Notes: generated by a model from the letters alone, not told the origin. A DNA stretch of 64,000 bases from Microbacterium sp. 1S1 (GCF_008271365.1 NZ_CP043430.1:2046001-2110000), one strand, 5' to 3'; counted from the stretch's first letter, positions 24,092-33,437 are shown. Numbers and translations: made by a program.

Positions 24092-25504
24092 TCAGACGGG
24101 ACGCTCGCCCTCCGGCGCCTCGTCGTCGCCCTCGGCACCGGGGCCCTCGTCCTCGCTCTCGGCGGGAGCGTCCGCCGAGAAGTCGTCGCCGTCGAGCAGG
24201 CGTGCGAGAGCCTCGTCGAATTCATCCGCCTCCGGCTGCTCCCCCCGCTCGGCGGCCTGCAGACGGGCGACCAGTGCCGTGGGGTCGTCGATGTCCTCAG
24301 CCGTCGGCATGAGGTCGGGGTAGTCCCACAGGGAATCCCGAGCGGCGATGCCGACCGCGTCCGTCACGGCCCGCCACATGGCCGACGCCTCGCGGATGCG
24401 CCGCGGACGCAGCTTGAGGCCCACGAGAGCGCCGAGGGCGTCCTCCGCCGGCCCGCCGACCGCACGGCGGCGCCGAGCCGCCTCCGCGATGCGCCCGCCG
24501 TCGGGGAGGCGGGACGTGGCCTCGGCCGTGACCACGTCGACCCATCCGTCGATCGTGGCGATGAGGTTCTCCAGACGGGCCAGAGCCTCGCGCTGCGCCT
24601 CGGTCTGGGTGGGAAGCAGGGCGCCGCCCTCGATCGCCGCGCGCAGCTCCTCGGGGTTCGAGGGGTCGAGTCGGCTCGCCACGTCCTCGAGGGCGTCGAC
24701 ATCCACCGTCACGCCGCGCGCGAAATCGGTGATCTGGGCCATCACATGCAGGTGCAGCCACTTGGCGTGCCGGTAGAGACGGGCGTACGCGAGCTCACGC
24801 GTCGCGATGTAGAGCGCGATCTGGTCTTCGGGGATCTCGAGTCCCTCGCCGAACGCCGTGAGGTTCTGCGGGATCACCGCGGCGGTGCCGGCCGGCAGCA
24901 CGGGGATGCCCACGTCGCCGCCGGAGACCACCTCCAGGGAGAGGTTGCCGAGGACCTGGCCGAACTGGGCGGCGAACACCGAGCCGCCGAGGCCCCGCAT
25001 CAGACGGCCCGCGCCCTGCACGACGCCGCGCATCTCCTCCGGCACCTGCGTGTCGAGGGCGGCCGTGAGTGCGTCGGCGATGCTCGTCGACACCGGGTCG
25101 GCGATCTCCTTCCACACGGGGAGGGTCTTCTCGACCCACTCGCCCCGGGTCATGGCCACGGGCGCCTCCGCGAGCTCGGAGATCGTCGTCGCCTCGCCCA
25201 GCCACAGGTTCGCGAGCGCGAACGCGTCGGCGAGGGAGGAGCGCGAGCCGTCGCCGATGCCCTGGCCCTCTCTGTTGGCGATGTGCAGCGCTTGGCGCAG
25301 CGAGTTCTCCCACGGATCGCCGCCGAAGGCCCCTTGGAGCTGCGACATGATCGTCTGCATCATCGCCGGGTCGAACGTGAAGCCGTCCATTCCCTGGAAG
25401 GCGCCCCGCAGCGCTTCGGGGTCGATGTCACCACCGCCCTGGTTCGAGAGCATCCGTCGGAGGAACTCCTGGAAGTCCTCCGGGTTCGGTTCGTTGTCCG
25501 CCAT
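24092..25504 (-). CDS. DUF2342/zincin_2 family protein with degenerate active site
   Basis: 470 residues, matching in length and order the actinobacterial family annotated as zinc-dependent metalloprotease or F420-associated protein (DUF2342). The helix that should carry HExxH reads RELAY (residues 236-240, within ATRELAYARLYRH): both zinc-binding His are replaced while the Glu and flanking residues are kept. The C-terminal 50 residues are an acidic tail. It shares a bidirectional promoter with the PDZ protease. In mycobacteria the same pair (Rv3195 and Rv3194c) is conserved (recalled synteny). Catalysis is doubtful. Confidence 0.85.
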   Translation of the reverse strand: MADNEPNPEDFQEFLRRMLSNQGGGDIDPEALRGAFQGMDGFTFDPAMMQTIMSQLQGAFGGDPWENSLRQALHIANREGQGIGDGSRSSLADAFALANLWLGEATTISELAEAPVAMTRGEWVEKTLPVWKEIADPVSTSIADALTAALDTQVPEEMRGVVQGAGRLMRGLGGSVFAAQFGQVLGNLSLEVVSGGDVGIPVLPAGTAAVIPQNLTAFGEGLEIPEDQIALYIATRELAYARLYRHAKWLHLHVMAQITDFARGVTVDVDALEDVASRLDPSNPEELRAAIEGGALLPTQTEAQREALARLENLIATIDGWVDVVTAEATSRLPDGGRIAEAARRRRAVGGPAEDALGALVGLKLRPRRIREASAMWRAVTDAVGIAARDSLWDYPDLMPTAEDIDDPTALVARLQAAERGEQPEADEFDEALARLLDGDDFSADAPAESEDEGPGAEGDDEAPEGERPV

Positions 25505-25542
25505 GTCGCTCGCCCTCTCAGCACGTCTGAAGCCGTGGCCTC

Positions 25543-25549
25543 TACGCTA
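25543..25549. promoter_or_regulatory. Bidirectional -10 element (TACGCT plus, TAGCGT minus)
   Basis: The symmetric core CTACGCTAG gives a -10 on each strand offset by one base. Minus-strand transcripts would start near 25537 (leader about 33 nt to ATG 25504) and plus-strand ones near 25555 (leader about 68 nt to GTG 25623). Inferred from sequence. Confidence 0.5.
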
Positions 25550-25622
25550 GTCACAGGTTTCAGTGCGCGACCCCGAAGCGGGCAGATCGCTGTACGCCGC
25601 TCGCGAACGACGGAGGATTGCT

Positions 25623-26714
25623 GTGGAACGACCGCGCGCAGGAAAGCTCGGACTCGGTGTCTGGGCACTGGTGGTCGCGCTCGCCGCGCTCGCCGTCCTC
25701 ACCTTCCTGCCGTCGCCCTACGTGATCCAGCGCCCAGGACCGGTCTACGACACGCTCGGCACCGCGAAGAACGCCGACGGCGAGCAGGTCCCGCTCATCA
25801 GCGTCGAGGGGACCGAGACGTACGAGACGGGCGGCACGCTCGACCTCACGACCGTCCAGGTCGTGGGCAACCGCGAGCGGACGCCGAGCTGGTTCGAACT
25901 CGCCCTGGCGTGGATGGACTCGTCCCGCGCCGTCGTTCCGCTGGATGCGGTGTTCCCCGAGGGCGTCACCAGCGAGCAACGTGACGAGCGAAACGCGATG
26001 CTCATGGTCGATTCGCAGCACGAGGCGACGGCCGCCGCGCTGAACGAGCTCGGCTACGACACCGGCGCCGAGGTCGTGGTCGTCGATGCGGTCGACGGGT
26101 CGCCGGCCGACGGCGTCCTCGAGGCTGACGACGTGATCACCGCGATCGACGGGACCCCGGTGACCTCCGCGACGGCCCTGCGCGAAGCCATCCAGGACGC
26201 GGGTGGTGAACCGGTCGCGCTCACCGTGCGCCGCGACGGCGCGGAGCAGACGGTCGAGATCACGCCGGAGGAGCAGACCCAGGACGGCACGACGACCTGG
26301 CTGATCGGTATCACCCTGCGCACGGACTACGACTTCGAGGTCGACGTCACGATCCAGCTCGACAACGTCGGCGGTCCCAGCGCGGGCATGATGTTCGCCC
26401 TCGGCATCATCGACACCCTGACGCCCGGCGAGTTGAACGGCGGCAAGGACGTCGCGGGGACCGGCACGATCGACGCCGAGGGGACCGTCGGGCCGATCGG
26501 GGGCATCCGCCAGAAGCTCTACGGTGCCCGTGACGCCGGCGCGGACTACTTCCTCGCGCCGGAGGCCAACTGCGACGAGGTCGTGGGGCACGTGCCGGAC
26601 GGCCTCCAGGTCATCCGCACCGCAACCCTCGACGACTCCCTCGCGGCGCTCGAGGTGATCGCAGAAGACGGCGACGTCGAGGCGCTGCCGACGTGCGAGG
26701 TCCCGGCCACCTGA
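25623..26714 (+). CDS. YlbL-type PDZ / Lon-like serine protease
   Basis: 363 residues from GTG 25623, which has GGAGG 6 nt upstream; GTG 25563 in the same frame lacks one. One N-terminal membrane helix (about 10-30) anchors the protein with its body outside. A PDZ domain (about 135-220) is followed by a Lon S16-type catalytic domain with Ser in NVGGPSAGMM and Lys in GIRQKLYGA, the Ser-Lys dyad. It should degrade or regulate secreted or membrane proteins. Divergent partner of the zincin-like gene. Confidence 0.9.
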   Translation: MERPRAGKLGLGVWALVVALAALAVLTFLPSPYVIQRPGPVYDTLGTAKNADGEQVPLISVEGTETYETGGTLDLTTVQVVGNRERTPSWFELALAWMDSSRAVVPLDAVFPEGVTSEQRDERNAMLMVDSQHEATAAALNELGYDTGAEVVVVDAVDGSPADGVLEADDVITAIDGTPVTSATALREAIQDAGGEPVALTVRRDGAEQTVEITPEEQTQDGTTTWLIGITLRTDYDFEVDVTIQLDNVGGPSAGMMFALGIIDTLTPGELNGGKDVAGTGTIDAEGTVGPIGGIRQKLYGARDAGADYFLAPEANCDEVVGHVPDGLQVIRTATLDDSLAALEVIAEDGDVEALPTCEVPAT

Positions 26715-26787
26715 CCGATGGTTCGGCCGTCCCTCGCCGTGACCTCGCCGTGACCGGCATGACAGCCGCCCCACAGCGAGCGGTGCC

Positions 26788-26793
26788 TAGGAT
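26788..26793 (+). promoter_or_regulatory. -10 element TAGGAT, leaderless start of the UPF0182 gene
   Basis: TAGGAT then GGAGGG (6 nt) then GTG 26800. One of the best -10 matches in the window. Confidence 0.65.
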
Positions 26794-26799
26794 GGAGGG

Positions 26800-29709
26800 G
26801 TGACCTCGACCCCAGCCCAGCCCCCGGCCACGCCTCGAACCTCCCGACGCATCCTCGGTATCTCCCTGGTGATCATCGCCGCGCTCATCGCGGCGTTCTT
26901 CGTCTTCGCGTCGCTCTACACCGAATTCCTCTGGTTCGACCAGGTCGGGTTCACCGGCGTGCTCACCACGCAGTGGATCGCGACGGCGGTGATGTTCGTC
27001 GTCGGCTTCCTCGGCATGGCGGTGCCGCTGTTCGTCGTCATCCAGCTGGCCTATCGCCTGCGTCCGGTCTACGTCCGGCTGAGTTCGCAGCTCGACCGGT
27101 ACCAGGAGGTCATCGAACCCCTTCGCCGACTCGCGATGTGGGGCATGCCCATCTTCTTCGGTCTCTTCGCCGGTTTCGCGGCGGCGGGCAACTGGAAGAC
27201 CGTGTGGCTGTGGGCCAACGGCGTCGCCACCGGGGACGTCGACCCGCAGTTCGGTGTCGACACCGGCTTCTACATGTTCGCGATGCCGTTCTACTCGATC
27301 CTCCTCGCGTTCGTGTCGGCGGTCCTGCTGCTCTGCCTGCTCGTCACCGCACTGGTGTCGTACCTCTACGGCTCGGTCCGGATCGGCCAGGGAGAGCTGC
27401 GGATCTCCAAGCCCGCCCGTATCCAGCTCGCGGTCATCGCGGGCCTGTACCTGCTCGTCCAGGCGGCGAGCCTGTGGCTGGACCGCTACAAGACCCTCGT
27501 CGAACCGGACGACCGCATCACGGGTGCCGCGTACACGGGCGCCAATGCGACGATTCCCGGCCTCGGGATCCTCGCGATCATCGCCGCCGTCGTCGCCATC
27601 CTCTTCTTCATCACCGCGGTGATCGGCCGCTGGCGTTTCCCGCTCGCCGCGACAGCGCTGCTGATCGTCGCCTCTCTCGTGGTGGGCATCGGCTACCCGT
27701 GGGTGGTCACCACCTTCCAGGTGAAGCCGAACCAGAACGCCTATCAGGCCGAGTACTACCAGCGGAACATCGACGGCACGAAGGAGGCCTATGGCGTCGC
27801 CGACCTGGAGACCACGGCCTTCGAGGCCGAGACCGACGCCGAGGCGGGTCAGCTCCGCGCCGACGCCGAGACGACAGCGTCGATCCGCATCATGGACCCC
27901 AAGGTCATCCCGCCGACGGTCCGCCAGCTCGAGCAGTACCGCGGCTACTACCAGTTCCAGACCACCATGGACGTCGACCGCTACGAGATCGACGGCGTGA
28001 AGCAGGACACCGTCGTCTCCGTCCGCGACCTCGACATGTCGGGTCTCGGCGACGGCGACAACTGGAACAACCGCGTCGCGGTCTACACGCACGGCTACGG
28101 CCTCGTCGCGGCGGCGGGCAACCAGCGTACGACCGACGGCGAGCCGGTGTTCCTCGAGCGCGGCATCCCGACCTCGGGCTTCCTGTCCGAGCAGGGCGAC
28201 TTCGAGCCGCGGGTGTACTTCGGCGAGAACTCCCCGGAGTACTCGATCGTGGGGGCGCCCGAGGGTGCTGACCCGGTCGAGATCGACTACCCGCGGGGCA
28301 AGGACGGGTCCAGCGAGACGAAGACGACGTTCTCCGGGAACGGCGGACCGAAGATCGGCGACAGCTTCACCAAGCTGCTCTACGCGCTGAAGTTCCAGTC
28401 GGAGCAGATCCTGTTCTCGAACCTCGTCAACGAGGACTCGCAGATCCTCTACGACCGTGACCCGAAGACGCGCGTGCAGAAGGTCGCGCCGTACCTCGAG
28501 CTCGACAGCGACCCGTATCCGAGCGTGGTGGACGGACGCATCGTCTGGATCGTGGACGGCTACACCACGAGCTCCACGTACCCGTACTCCACGAGCGTCA
28601 GCCTGTCCGACGCGATCGCCGACTCGAACGTGCCGACGCCGTCGCTCGCGATCGACGACATCAACTACATCCGCAACTCGGTCAAGGCCACGGTCGACGC
28701 CTACGACGGCTCGGTCACGCTGTACGCCTGGGACGAGGAGGACCCGGTCCTGAAGACCTGGCAGAAGGTCTACCCGTCGACCCTCAAGCCGATCAGCGAG
28801 ATGTCGGGCGAGCTGATGAGCCACGTCCGGTATCCGACCGACCTGTTCAAGGTGCAGCGCGACATCCTCGGCATCTACCACGTCGACAAGGCGGGCTCGT
28901 TCGCCCAGCAGGACAACCGCTGGCAGACGCCGAACGACCCGCGCAGCGACGCGATGCTGCAGCCGCCGTACTACCTGACGATGCAGATGCCGGGTCAGGA
29001 CGAACCGCGGTTCTCGATGTTCTCGACGTTCATCCCCGCGTCCCAGGGCGCCGGGGGCAGCCGTGACGTGCTGATGGGCTACCTGGCCGTCGACTCGGAT
29101 GCCGGCGCCGAGAAGGGCGTCAAGGCCGAGGGGTACGGGCAGTTGCGCATGCTGGAGATCGATACGGACACCACGGTGCCCGGTCCCGGTCAGGTGCAGA
29201 ACACCTACAACTCGGACACGGCGGTGGTGCCACAGCTGAACCTGCTCCAGCAGGGAGAGTCCGAAGTCATCTACGGCAACCTGCTGACGCTTCCCGTCGG
29301 TGGCGGTCTGCTCTACGTCCAGCCCGTCTACGTGCAGTCCTCCGAGGGCACGCAGCTGCCGCGCCTGCAGAAGGTGCTCGTCGCCTTCGGTGACCGGGTG
29401 GCCTTCGAGAACACCCTCACCGAGGCTCTGGACACGCTCTTCGGCGGAGATTCCGGGGCGACCGGCGGCGATGACGAGGTCGAACCCACGGACCCGGAGA
29501 CGACCGATCCGGACACGGGCGAGACGCCGACGACGCCGCCCACCCCGACCGACGAGCAGGCCGATGCTCTGGCGCAGGCCCAGCAGGCGCTGCTCGACCG
29601 TCAGGCGGCCCTGACCGAGGGCGACCTCGAGAAGTTCGGCGAGGCCGACAAGCGGCTCACTGCGGCCGTCGAGAAGCTCCTGGAGCTCGAGGCCGCCGCA
29701 GGCGAGTGA
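26800..29709 (+). CDS. UPF0182 family large membrane protein
   Basis: 969 residues. About seven hydrophobic helices span residues 20-320, followed by a large extracytoplasmic domain (about 320-880) and an acidic Thr/Pro/Glu-rich linker ending in a short helical stretch. Length, helix count and the motif FLWFDQVGFTGVL identify UPF0182, a family widespread in actinobacteria without an assigned activity. It closes the conserved block and is followed by a strong terminator. Confidence 0.92.
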   Translation: MTSTPAQPPATPRTSRRILGISLVIIAALIAAFFVFASLYTEFLWFDQVGFTGVLTTQWIATAVMFVVGFLGMAVPLFVVIQLAYRLRPVYVRLSSQLDRYQEVIEPLRRLAMWGMPIFFGLFAGFAAAGNWKTVWLWANGVATGDVDPQFGVDTGFYMFAMPFYSILLAFVSAVLLLCLLVTALVSYLYGSVRIGQGELRISKPARIQLAVIAGLYLLVQAASLWLDRYKTLVEPDDRITGAAYTGANATIPGLGILAIIAAVVAILFFITAVIGRWRFPLAATALLIVASLVVGIGYPWVVTTFQVKPNQNAYQAEYYQRNIDGTKEAYGVADLETTAFEAETDAEAGQLRADAETTASIRIMDPKVIPPTVRQLEQYRGYYQFQTTMDVDRYEIDGVKQDTVVSVRDLDMSGLGDGDNWNNRVAVYTHGYGLVAAAGNQRTTDGEPVFLERGIPTSGFLSEQGDFEPRVYFGENSPEYSIVGAPEGADPVEIDYPRGKDGSSETKTTFSGNGGPKIGDSFTKLLYALKFQSEQILFSNLVNEDSQILYDRDPKTRVQKVAPYLELDSDPYPSVVDGRIVWIVDGYTTSSTYPYSTSVSLSDAIADSNVPTPSLAIDDINYIRNSVKATVDAYDGSVTLYAWDEEDPVLKTWQKVYPSTLKPISEMSGELMSHVRYPTDLFKVQRDILGIYHVDKAGSFAQQDNRWQTPNDPRSDAMLQPPYYLTMQMPGQDEPRFSMFSTFIPASQGAGGSRDVLMGYLAVDSDAGAEKGVKAEGYGQLRMLEIDTDTTVPGPGQVQNTYNSDTAVVPQLNLLQQGESEVIYGNLLTLPVGGGLLYVQPVYVQSSEGTQLPRLQKVLVAFGDRVAFENTLTEALDTLFGGDSGATGGDDEVEPTDPETTDPDTGETPTTPPTPTDEQADALAQAQQALLDRQAALTEGDLEKFGEADKRLTAAVEKLLELEAAAGE

Positions 29710-29716
29710 CCTCATG

Positions 29717-29743
29717 AAAGGGCGCCCCCCTGGGGCGCCCTTT
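29717..29743 (+). terminator. Rho-independent-type terminator after the UPF0182 gene
   Basis: A perfect 12-bp stem (AAAGGGCGCCCC / GGGGCGCCCTTT) with a 3-nt loop begins 8 nt after the stop. The 3' arm ends in TTT, followed by CGTGTT. Confidence 0.85.
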
Positions 29744-29959
29744 CGTGTTCCCTGCCGCTCGTGCCCGCGACATCCGTCCGCGGCATCAGGCGGTCGCGCA
29801 CCATCAGGCGACCTCCGGCACCAGCGACTGATTCCACGCGGGTGCCTGTGCCAACGAGAGGGGAGTCTCGGAGACTTCGAGCGCTGTTCAGCGTGTGAGC
29901 GCAAGGGCGTACCGCATCCGGTAGCGGCCTTCCTTTCCTGACTCATCTGGAGGCCTCCG

Positions 29960-30650
29960 ATGCAATCCGCACCCCGCGCCCGACTGTTCCGCCGAGACGA
30001 GAGGGATCAGCTCACCCCCTGGTCAATGCGCATCTCTCGACCGTGATCCCGGGAGTCAGGGTCTCGGTCAACACCGTTCTCAGCTCCCTCGAACGCCAGC
30101 CGGACGAATACGTGCTCGACCCCTGGGTCACGGAGCGCGCGACCATCGTCGTGGAGCAGCGCGAGCGTGTCGTCGCCGCGGCCCACCTGCAGCGTTTCTC
30201 CGGCGACGCCCGCGTGAGTGACGACTATCGCGACGCAGGGCTGATCCAGTTCGCGCTGGCGTTCCCGGAGGTCGATGAGCCTCTGGCGATCGATGTCCTG
30301 CTGCGCGCATGCCGGGCCCAGCTCCGGGCGTGGTCGGTCGCGGCGGCGTTCGCGGATGGCCAGCTCCCGTTCCCCGGAGCCGCCGGGGTTCCCGCCGCCT
30401 GGCCCCACGTGCGCGCGGCCCTGGCACGGGCGGGGTTCGCGCACGTGGGCTCCACAGAGGTCGTGCTGATGGCGACGTCGACAGCACTCGTGGGTGCGCG
30501 TGCCGGAAGCGAGGGGGGTCCCGGTGCGCAGGGAACTCGGGGGCGTACGCGCGGTCCTCGTCGCCGTCGACGACCCGAGGGACCGCACCAGCTGGCCGGG
30601 CTTCCAGGAGGTCACGGAGAACGCCCGTGGTTGGCGGTTCGAACGCGCGG
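29960..30650 (+). pseudogene. GNAT acetyltransferase-like pseudogene with two frameshifts
   Basis: ATG 29960 has TGGAGG 6 nt upstream and opens MQSAPRARLFRRDERDQLTP. At the C5 run 30015-30019 the frame shifts; one more C would give LVNAHLSTVIPGV and then about 145 residues of a GNAT-like N-terminal half ending in AGFAHVGSTEVVLMA. Near 30474-30494 coding character moves to a second frame (RVPEARGVPVRRELGGVRAVLVAV), then fades after about 30600. The pieces fit a two-domain GNAT protein common in actinobacteria, but the acetyl-CoA-binding half is lost. The right end is approximate. Confidence 0.6.
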
Positions 30651-30668
30651 AGGCGGCTCGCGCACACC

Positions 30669-30805
30669 GGCGCCCGCGCGTCGTCAGGCGACACCCGCTG
30701 TTGAAGCCTGCGTTCGCGCGGGCGCCTGTCGCGGCGTCCGGGAGTGCGCACACGGCAGAGGGAACGTGCCCCGTGGCACGAGGCGCCCGCGCGGCATCAG
30801 GCGAC
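30669..30805. repeat. Pair of 24-nt GC-rich repeats (REP-like)
   Basis: Copies at 30669-30692 and 30782-30805 match at 21 of 24 positions. Both begin GGCGCCCGCGCG and end TCAGGCGAC. A shorter CATCAGGCGAC also occurs in the noncoding stretch near 29800. All are intergenic or within the decayed gene's remains. Confidence 0.4.
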
Positions 30806-30926
30806 CTCGCGCGCGGGCGGCCTGAGCCGGCGCGACCGCCTGTGCCGCCGGAGGGTTTTGTCCGGGACGGACCGTCGCGCGGGGAGCGGGTGGCATGGGA
30901 GGGTGGAGGGGAACAGGGAGGTTGTC

Positions 30927-31769
30927 GTGACTGAGCGCATCGTCGTAGGAGTGGTGGACACGTCGGCGGGACGACGAGCACTGGAGTGGGCCGCGCTTCG
31001 CGCACGGTCGCGGAAGGCCGGTCTGCTCCTCGCGAGCGTCGTGGGCGGAGCGGTCGGCGCTGTCGGGGAAGGTCCGGTGGTCGACGCCGCGATCGCGGCG
31101 GCGCGCGGTCTGCTGGAGGAGCACGCGGAGACGCTGAAGGCCCAGGGCCTGGACGTCGACATCGTCGTGCTCCGCGGCGACCCGGTCCGACAGCTCGTCT
31201 CCACCACGGCGGGGGCGAACCTCCTCGTGATCGGAAGCGACTTCCGATCGGATCATGCCGACAGCCCTCGGCGCGGTGTGCACGGTCTGCGCATCGTCGC
31301 CGACTCGTCCTGCCCCGTCGTGGTGATCCCGGACGTCGACACGCGCGACCGCCGGGGCGTCGTCGTCGGCGTCGATGGGTCGCCGATCTCGGAGGCTGCC
31401 GTCGCCTTCGCCGCTGCGGAAGCCGACCGTCTCGGGGAACCCCTCATCCCGGTGACCGTGTGGACGCCCGTCCCTCTTCCGCGGGGATCGAGGGCGTACC
31501 CCGAGCAGTATCTGTCCTCCATGCAGGAGCTGTCCGAAGAGACCCTCGCCGTGGCCCTCGCCGGACTGCGCCCCGCGTATCCGGGCCTCGAGATCCGGCC
31601 CCGTGTCGAACGCGGATACCCGTCCGAAGTCATCAATCGGGCGGCCGCCACCGCCAGCCTCGCTGTCGTCGGCTCGCATGGACGAGGGGCCGTCGCCCGG
31701 TTCCTTCTGGGCTCCATCAGCCACGAGGTGCTCGCGGCGCTCGCGGCCCCCACCGCCGTCGTCCGCTGA
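30927..31769 (+). CDS. Tandem universal stress protein
   Basis: 280 residues from GTG 30927, which has AGGGAGG 5 nt upstream. Two UspA-like domains. The second contains the ATP-binding signature VGSHGRGAVARFLLGS near residue 245; the first has a diverged loop (VIGSDFRSDHADSPRRG). This is the usual actinobacterial tandem Usp layout, linked to survival under hypoxia or stress. It stands alone between the GNAT remnant and a convergent phosphotransferase. Confidence 0.9.
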   Translation: MTERIVVGVVDTSAGRRALEWAALRARSRKAGLLLASVVGGAVGAVGEGPVVDAAIAAARGLLEEHAETLKAQGLDVDIVVLRGDPVRQLVSTTAGANLLVIGSDFRSDHADSPRRGVHGLRIVADSSCPVVVIPDVDTRDRRGVVVGVDGSPISEAAVAFAAAEADRLGEPLIPVTVWTPVPLPRGSRAYPEQYLSSMQELSEETLAVALAGLRPAYPGLEIRPRVERGYPSEVINRAAATASLAVVGSHGRGAVARFLLGSISHEVLAALAAPTAVVR

Positions 31770-31788
31770 CGGCGAAGACCTGACAGCC

Positions 31789-32664
31789 TCAGAGGGGGCT
31801 GGTCAGCACTTCGTGGAGCACACGCCAGCTGTCGTCGCCGCCTGGTCCTGACCCGCGGGACAGCGTCACCAGCGCCTTCCACAGCGCCCATCCGCGAGCT
31901 CGTCGCCACGTCGCGGCGTCGAGGCCCGCTGCGGCGCGGAAGGCGTCACGAGCTTCCCCTTCGAAGTACGTCCACGCCATCACGAGGTCGCAGGCGGGAT
32001 CGCCGACGCCGCAGGTGCCGAAGTCGATCATGGCCGACAGGCGGTCGTCACTGACGAGGAGATTCCCGACGGCGACGTCGCCGTGGAACCAGACGGGCGC
32101 TGACTCCCACGCGCTCGTCGTCGCGGTGCGCCACACGCTCCGGCAGAGCGCCGCGTCCACGGTGCCGTCCAATCGCTCCAGAGCGGCGTCGACGTCGTCG
32201 CTGTAGACGCTCGGATGGGAGCCGCGATGAAACGAGTGCCGGCCGGCCGGCTCTCCCGCGTCCACGGGAAGAGACCTCAGCACGCCGAGAAGGCTCCCGA
32301 GGTCGCTGGCGAGGCGGATACGGTCGAGCCGCGCGGCGTCGTCGACGGTGTCACCGGCCAGCCAGCGGCGGACCGACCACGGGAACGGGTACTGGCGGCC
32401 GGGTTCCCCGAGCGCCACGACGGAGGGAACGGCGACCGGGAGTCGTCCGTCGAGGTACGCGAGCGCCCTGTGCTCCTTCTGCACGGCTGCGGCGTAGGCC
32501 TCGCCGCGCGGGAGCCGAACCGACAACTCGTCTCCCAGGCGGAACGTCCTGTTGTCCCAGCCTTGACGCGCCACCGCGCGTACGGGCAGGTGCGCCCAAC
32601 GAGGGAACTGCTCCGCGACGAGCTCGGCCGCCACGCGCTCATCGATGTCGACTGGTCGGCTCAC
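31789..32664 (-). CDS. APH-family phosphotransferase (intact)
   Basis: 291 residues of the aminoglycoside/macrolide phosphotransferase-like kinase fold. The catalytic loop HGDVAVGN (His194, Asp196, Asn201) and metal-binding DFG (214-216) followed by GVGDPACDL are all intact, so it should be an active small-molecule kinase; its substrate (antibiotic or endogenous amine/sugar) is unknown. It contrasts with the degenerate relative at 19269-20615. AAGGAT 6 nt before GTG 32664 gives it its own leaderless promoter downstream of the channel gene. Confidence 0.88.
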   Translation of the reverse strand: MSRPVDIDERVAAELVAEQFPRWAHLPVRAVARQGWDNRTFRLGDELSVRLPRGEAYAAAVQKEHRALAYLDGRLPVAVPSVVALGEPGRQYPFPWSVRRWLAGDTVDDAARLDRIRLASDLGSLLGVLRSLPVDAGEPAGRHSFHRGSHPSVYSDDVDAALERLDGTVDAALCRSVWRTATTSAWESAPVWFHGDVAVGNLLVSDDRLSAMIDFGTCGVGDPACDLVMAWTYFEGEARDAFRAAAGLDAATWRRARGWALWKALVTLSRGSGPGGDDSWRVLHEVLTSPL

Positions 32665-32670
32665 GCCTCG

Positions 32671-32676
32671 ATCCTT
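32671..32676 (-). promoter_or_regulatory. -10 element AAGGAT, leaderless start of the phosphotransferase
   Basis: AAGGAT lies 6 nt before GTG 32664. Confidence 0.5.
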
Positions 32677-32725
32677 CCAGAGGAGAGGGCGAACTGCCGG
32701 TACGCACGGGATCGGCGCGCACGGC

Positions 32726-33412
32726 CTAGGAGCGCGAGGGGGACAACAGTTGCGGCCCGTGGTCGTGGCCGTGGCTCGTCAACCCGTAGAACGCCGGAAG
32801 CGCGAGGAAGATGATCGACGCGACGAGCGGGTGCACGACGACGCCGAGGACTCCGGCAGCGAGGTAGAGCGCGACCCCGACGAGAGCGCGCGGACGCTCG
32901 TGGACGAAGTACGCGTCGTCGACGTCGTCCTTCGTGAGGTCGGGGTGACGGGCCAAATAGGAGAAGAAGACCAGCCACGAGGAGCACAGCAGGGCCCCGA
33001 CGAGAGCATACAGAGCCACCGCGACCCTCTCGTCCGTGAGATTCCCCGTCCTCGCCGTCTCCGCGATCACGGCCGTGGGCCATGGGACCAGTGCGAGCGT
33101 TGCGAGGATGCCGAGGTTGGCCCATTGCAGACCGCGATCCATCTCCCGGATCCGCGTGAAGGCGGCCTTGTGGTTCAGCCAGATGACGGCGAGATAGACA
33201 TAGGAGCCGGCGTACGCCAGATAGGTCGGCCACTCCTCGAGGAGGGCGGGCAGCAGCTCGCCCTCCTCGGCTCGGGGTGGCCGGAGGTCGAGCACGAGCA
33301 GCGTGATGACGATGGCGATGATCGCATCGCTGAACGCGATCGCCCGGCCGGGGTCCGCACGCCCCGCGCCGGACACCGGGTATCGCCGCTTGCGCCCGCC
33401 GTCCGTCCTCAT
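32726..33412 (-). CDS. TMEM175/DUF1211-type potassium channel
   Basis: 228 residues with six hydrophobic helices. The first helix holds the family signature RAIAFSDAIIAIVITLL (RxxxFSD); bacterial members carry a single six-helix repeat and assemble as tetrameric K+-permeable channels. The length is normal for the prokaryotic form. It lies between the dehydrogenase and the phosphotransferase on the same strand, 25 nt after the dehydrogenase stop, so co-transcription with it is likely. A Ser/His-rich tail ends the protein. Confidence 0.88.
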   Translation of the reverse strand: MRTDGGRKRRYPVSGAGRADPGRAIAFSDAIIAIVITLLVLDLRPPRAEEGELLPALLEEWPTYLAYAGSYVYLAVIWLNHKAAFTRIREMDRGLQWANLGILATLALVPWPTAVIAETARTGNLTDERVAVALYALVGALLCSSWLVFFSYLARHPDLTKDDVDDAYFVHERPRALVGVALYLAAGVLGVVVHPLVASIIFLALPAFYGLTSHGHDHGPQLLSPSRS

Positions 33413-33437
33413 CGTCGTCGCTCTCGCACGCGCCGGG

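Noticed and set aside
26611..29946. Open frame of over 1100 codons antisense to the UPF0182 gene
   Set aside because: Third-position GC bias leaves the opposite frame open; composition is Arg/Asp/Val-rich without domains, and the plus-strand protein is a clear family member.
31789..32664. Antibiotic-resistance gene
   Set aside because: The kinase motifs are intact, but no specific similarity to a known resistance enzyme can be claimed from sequence alone, and no mobile element is near.
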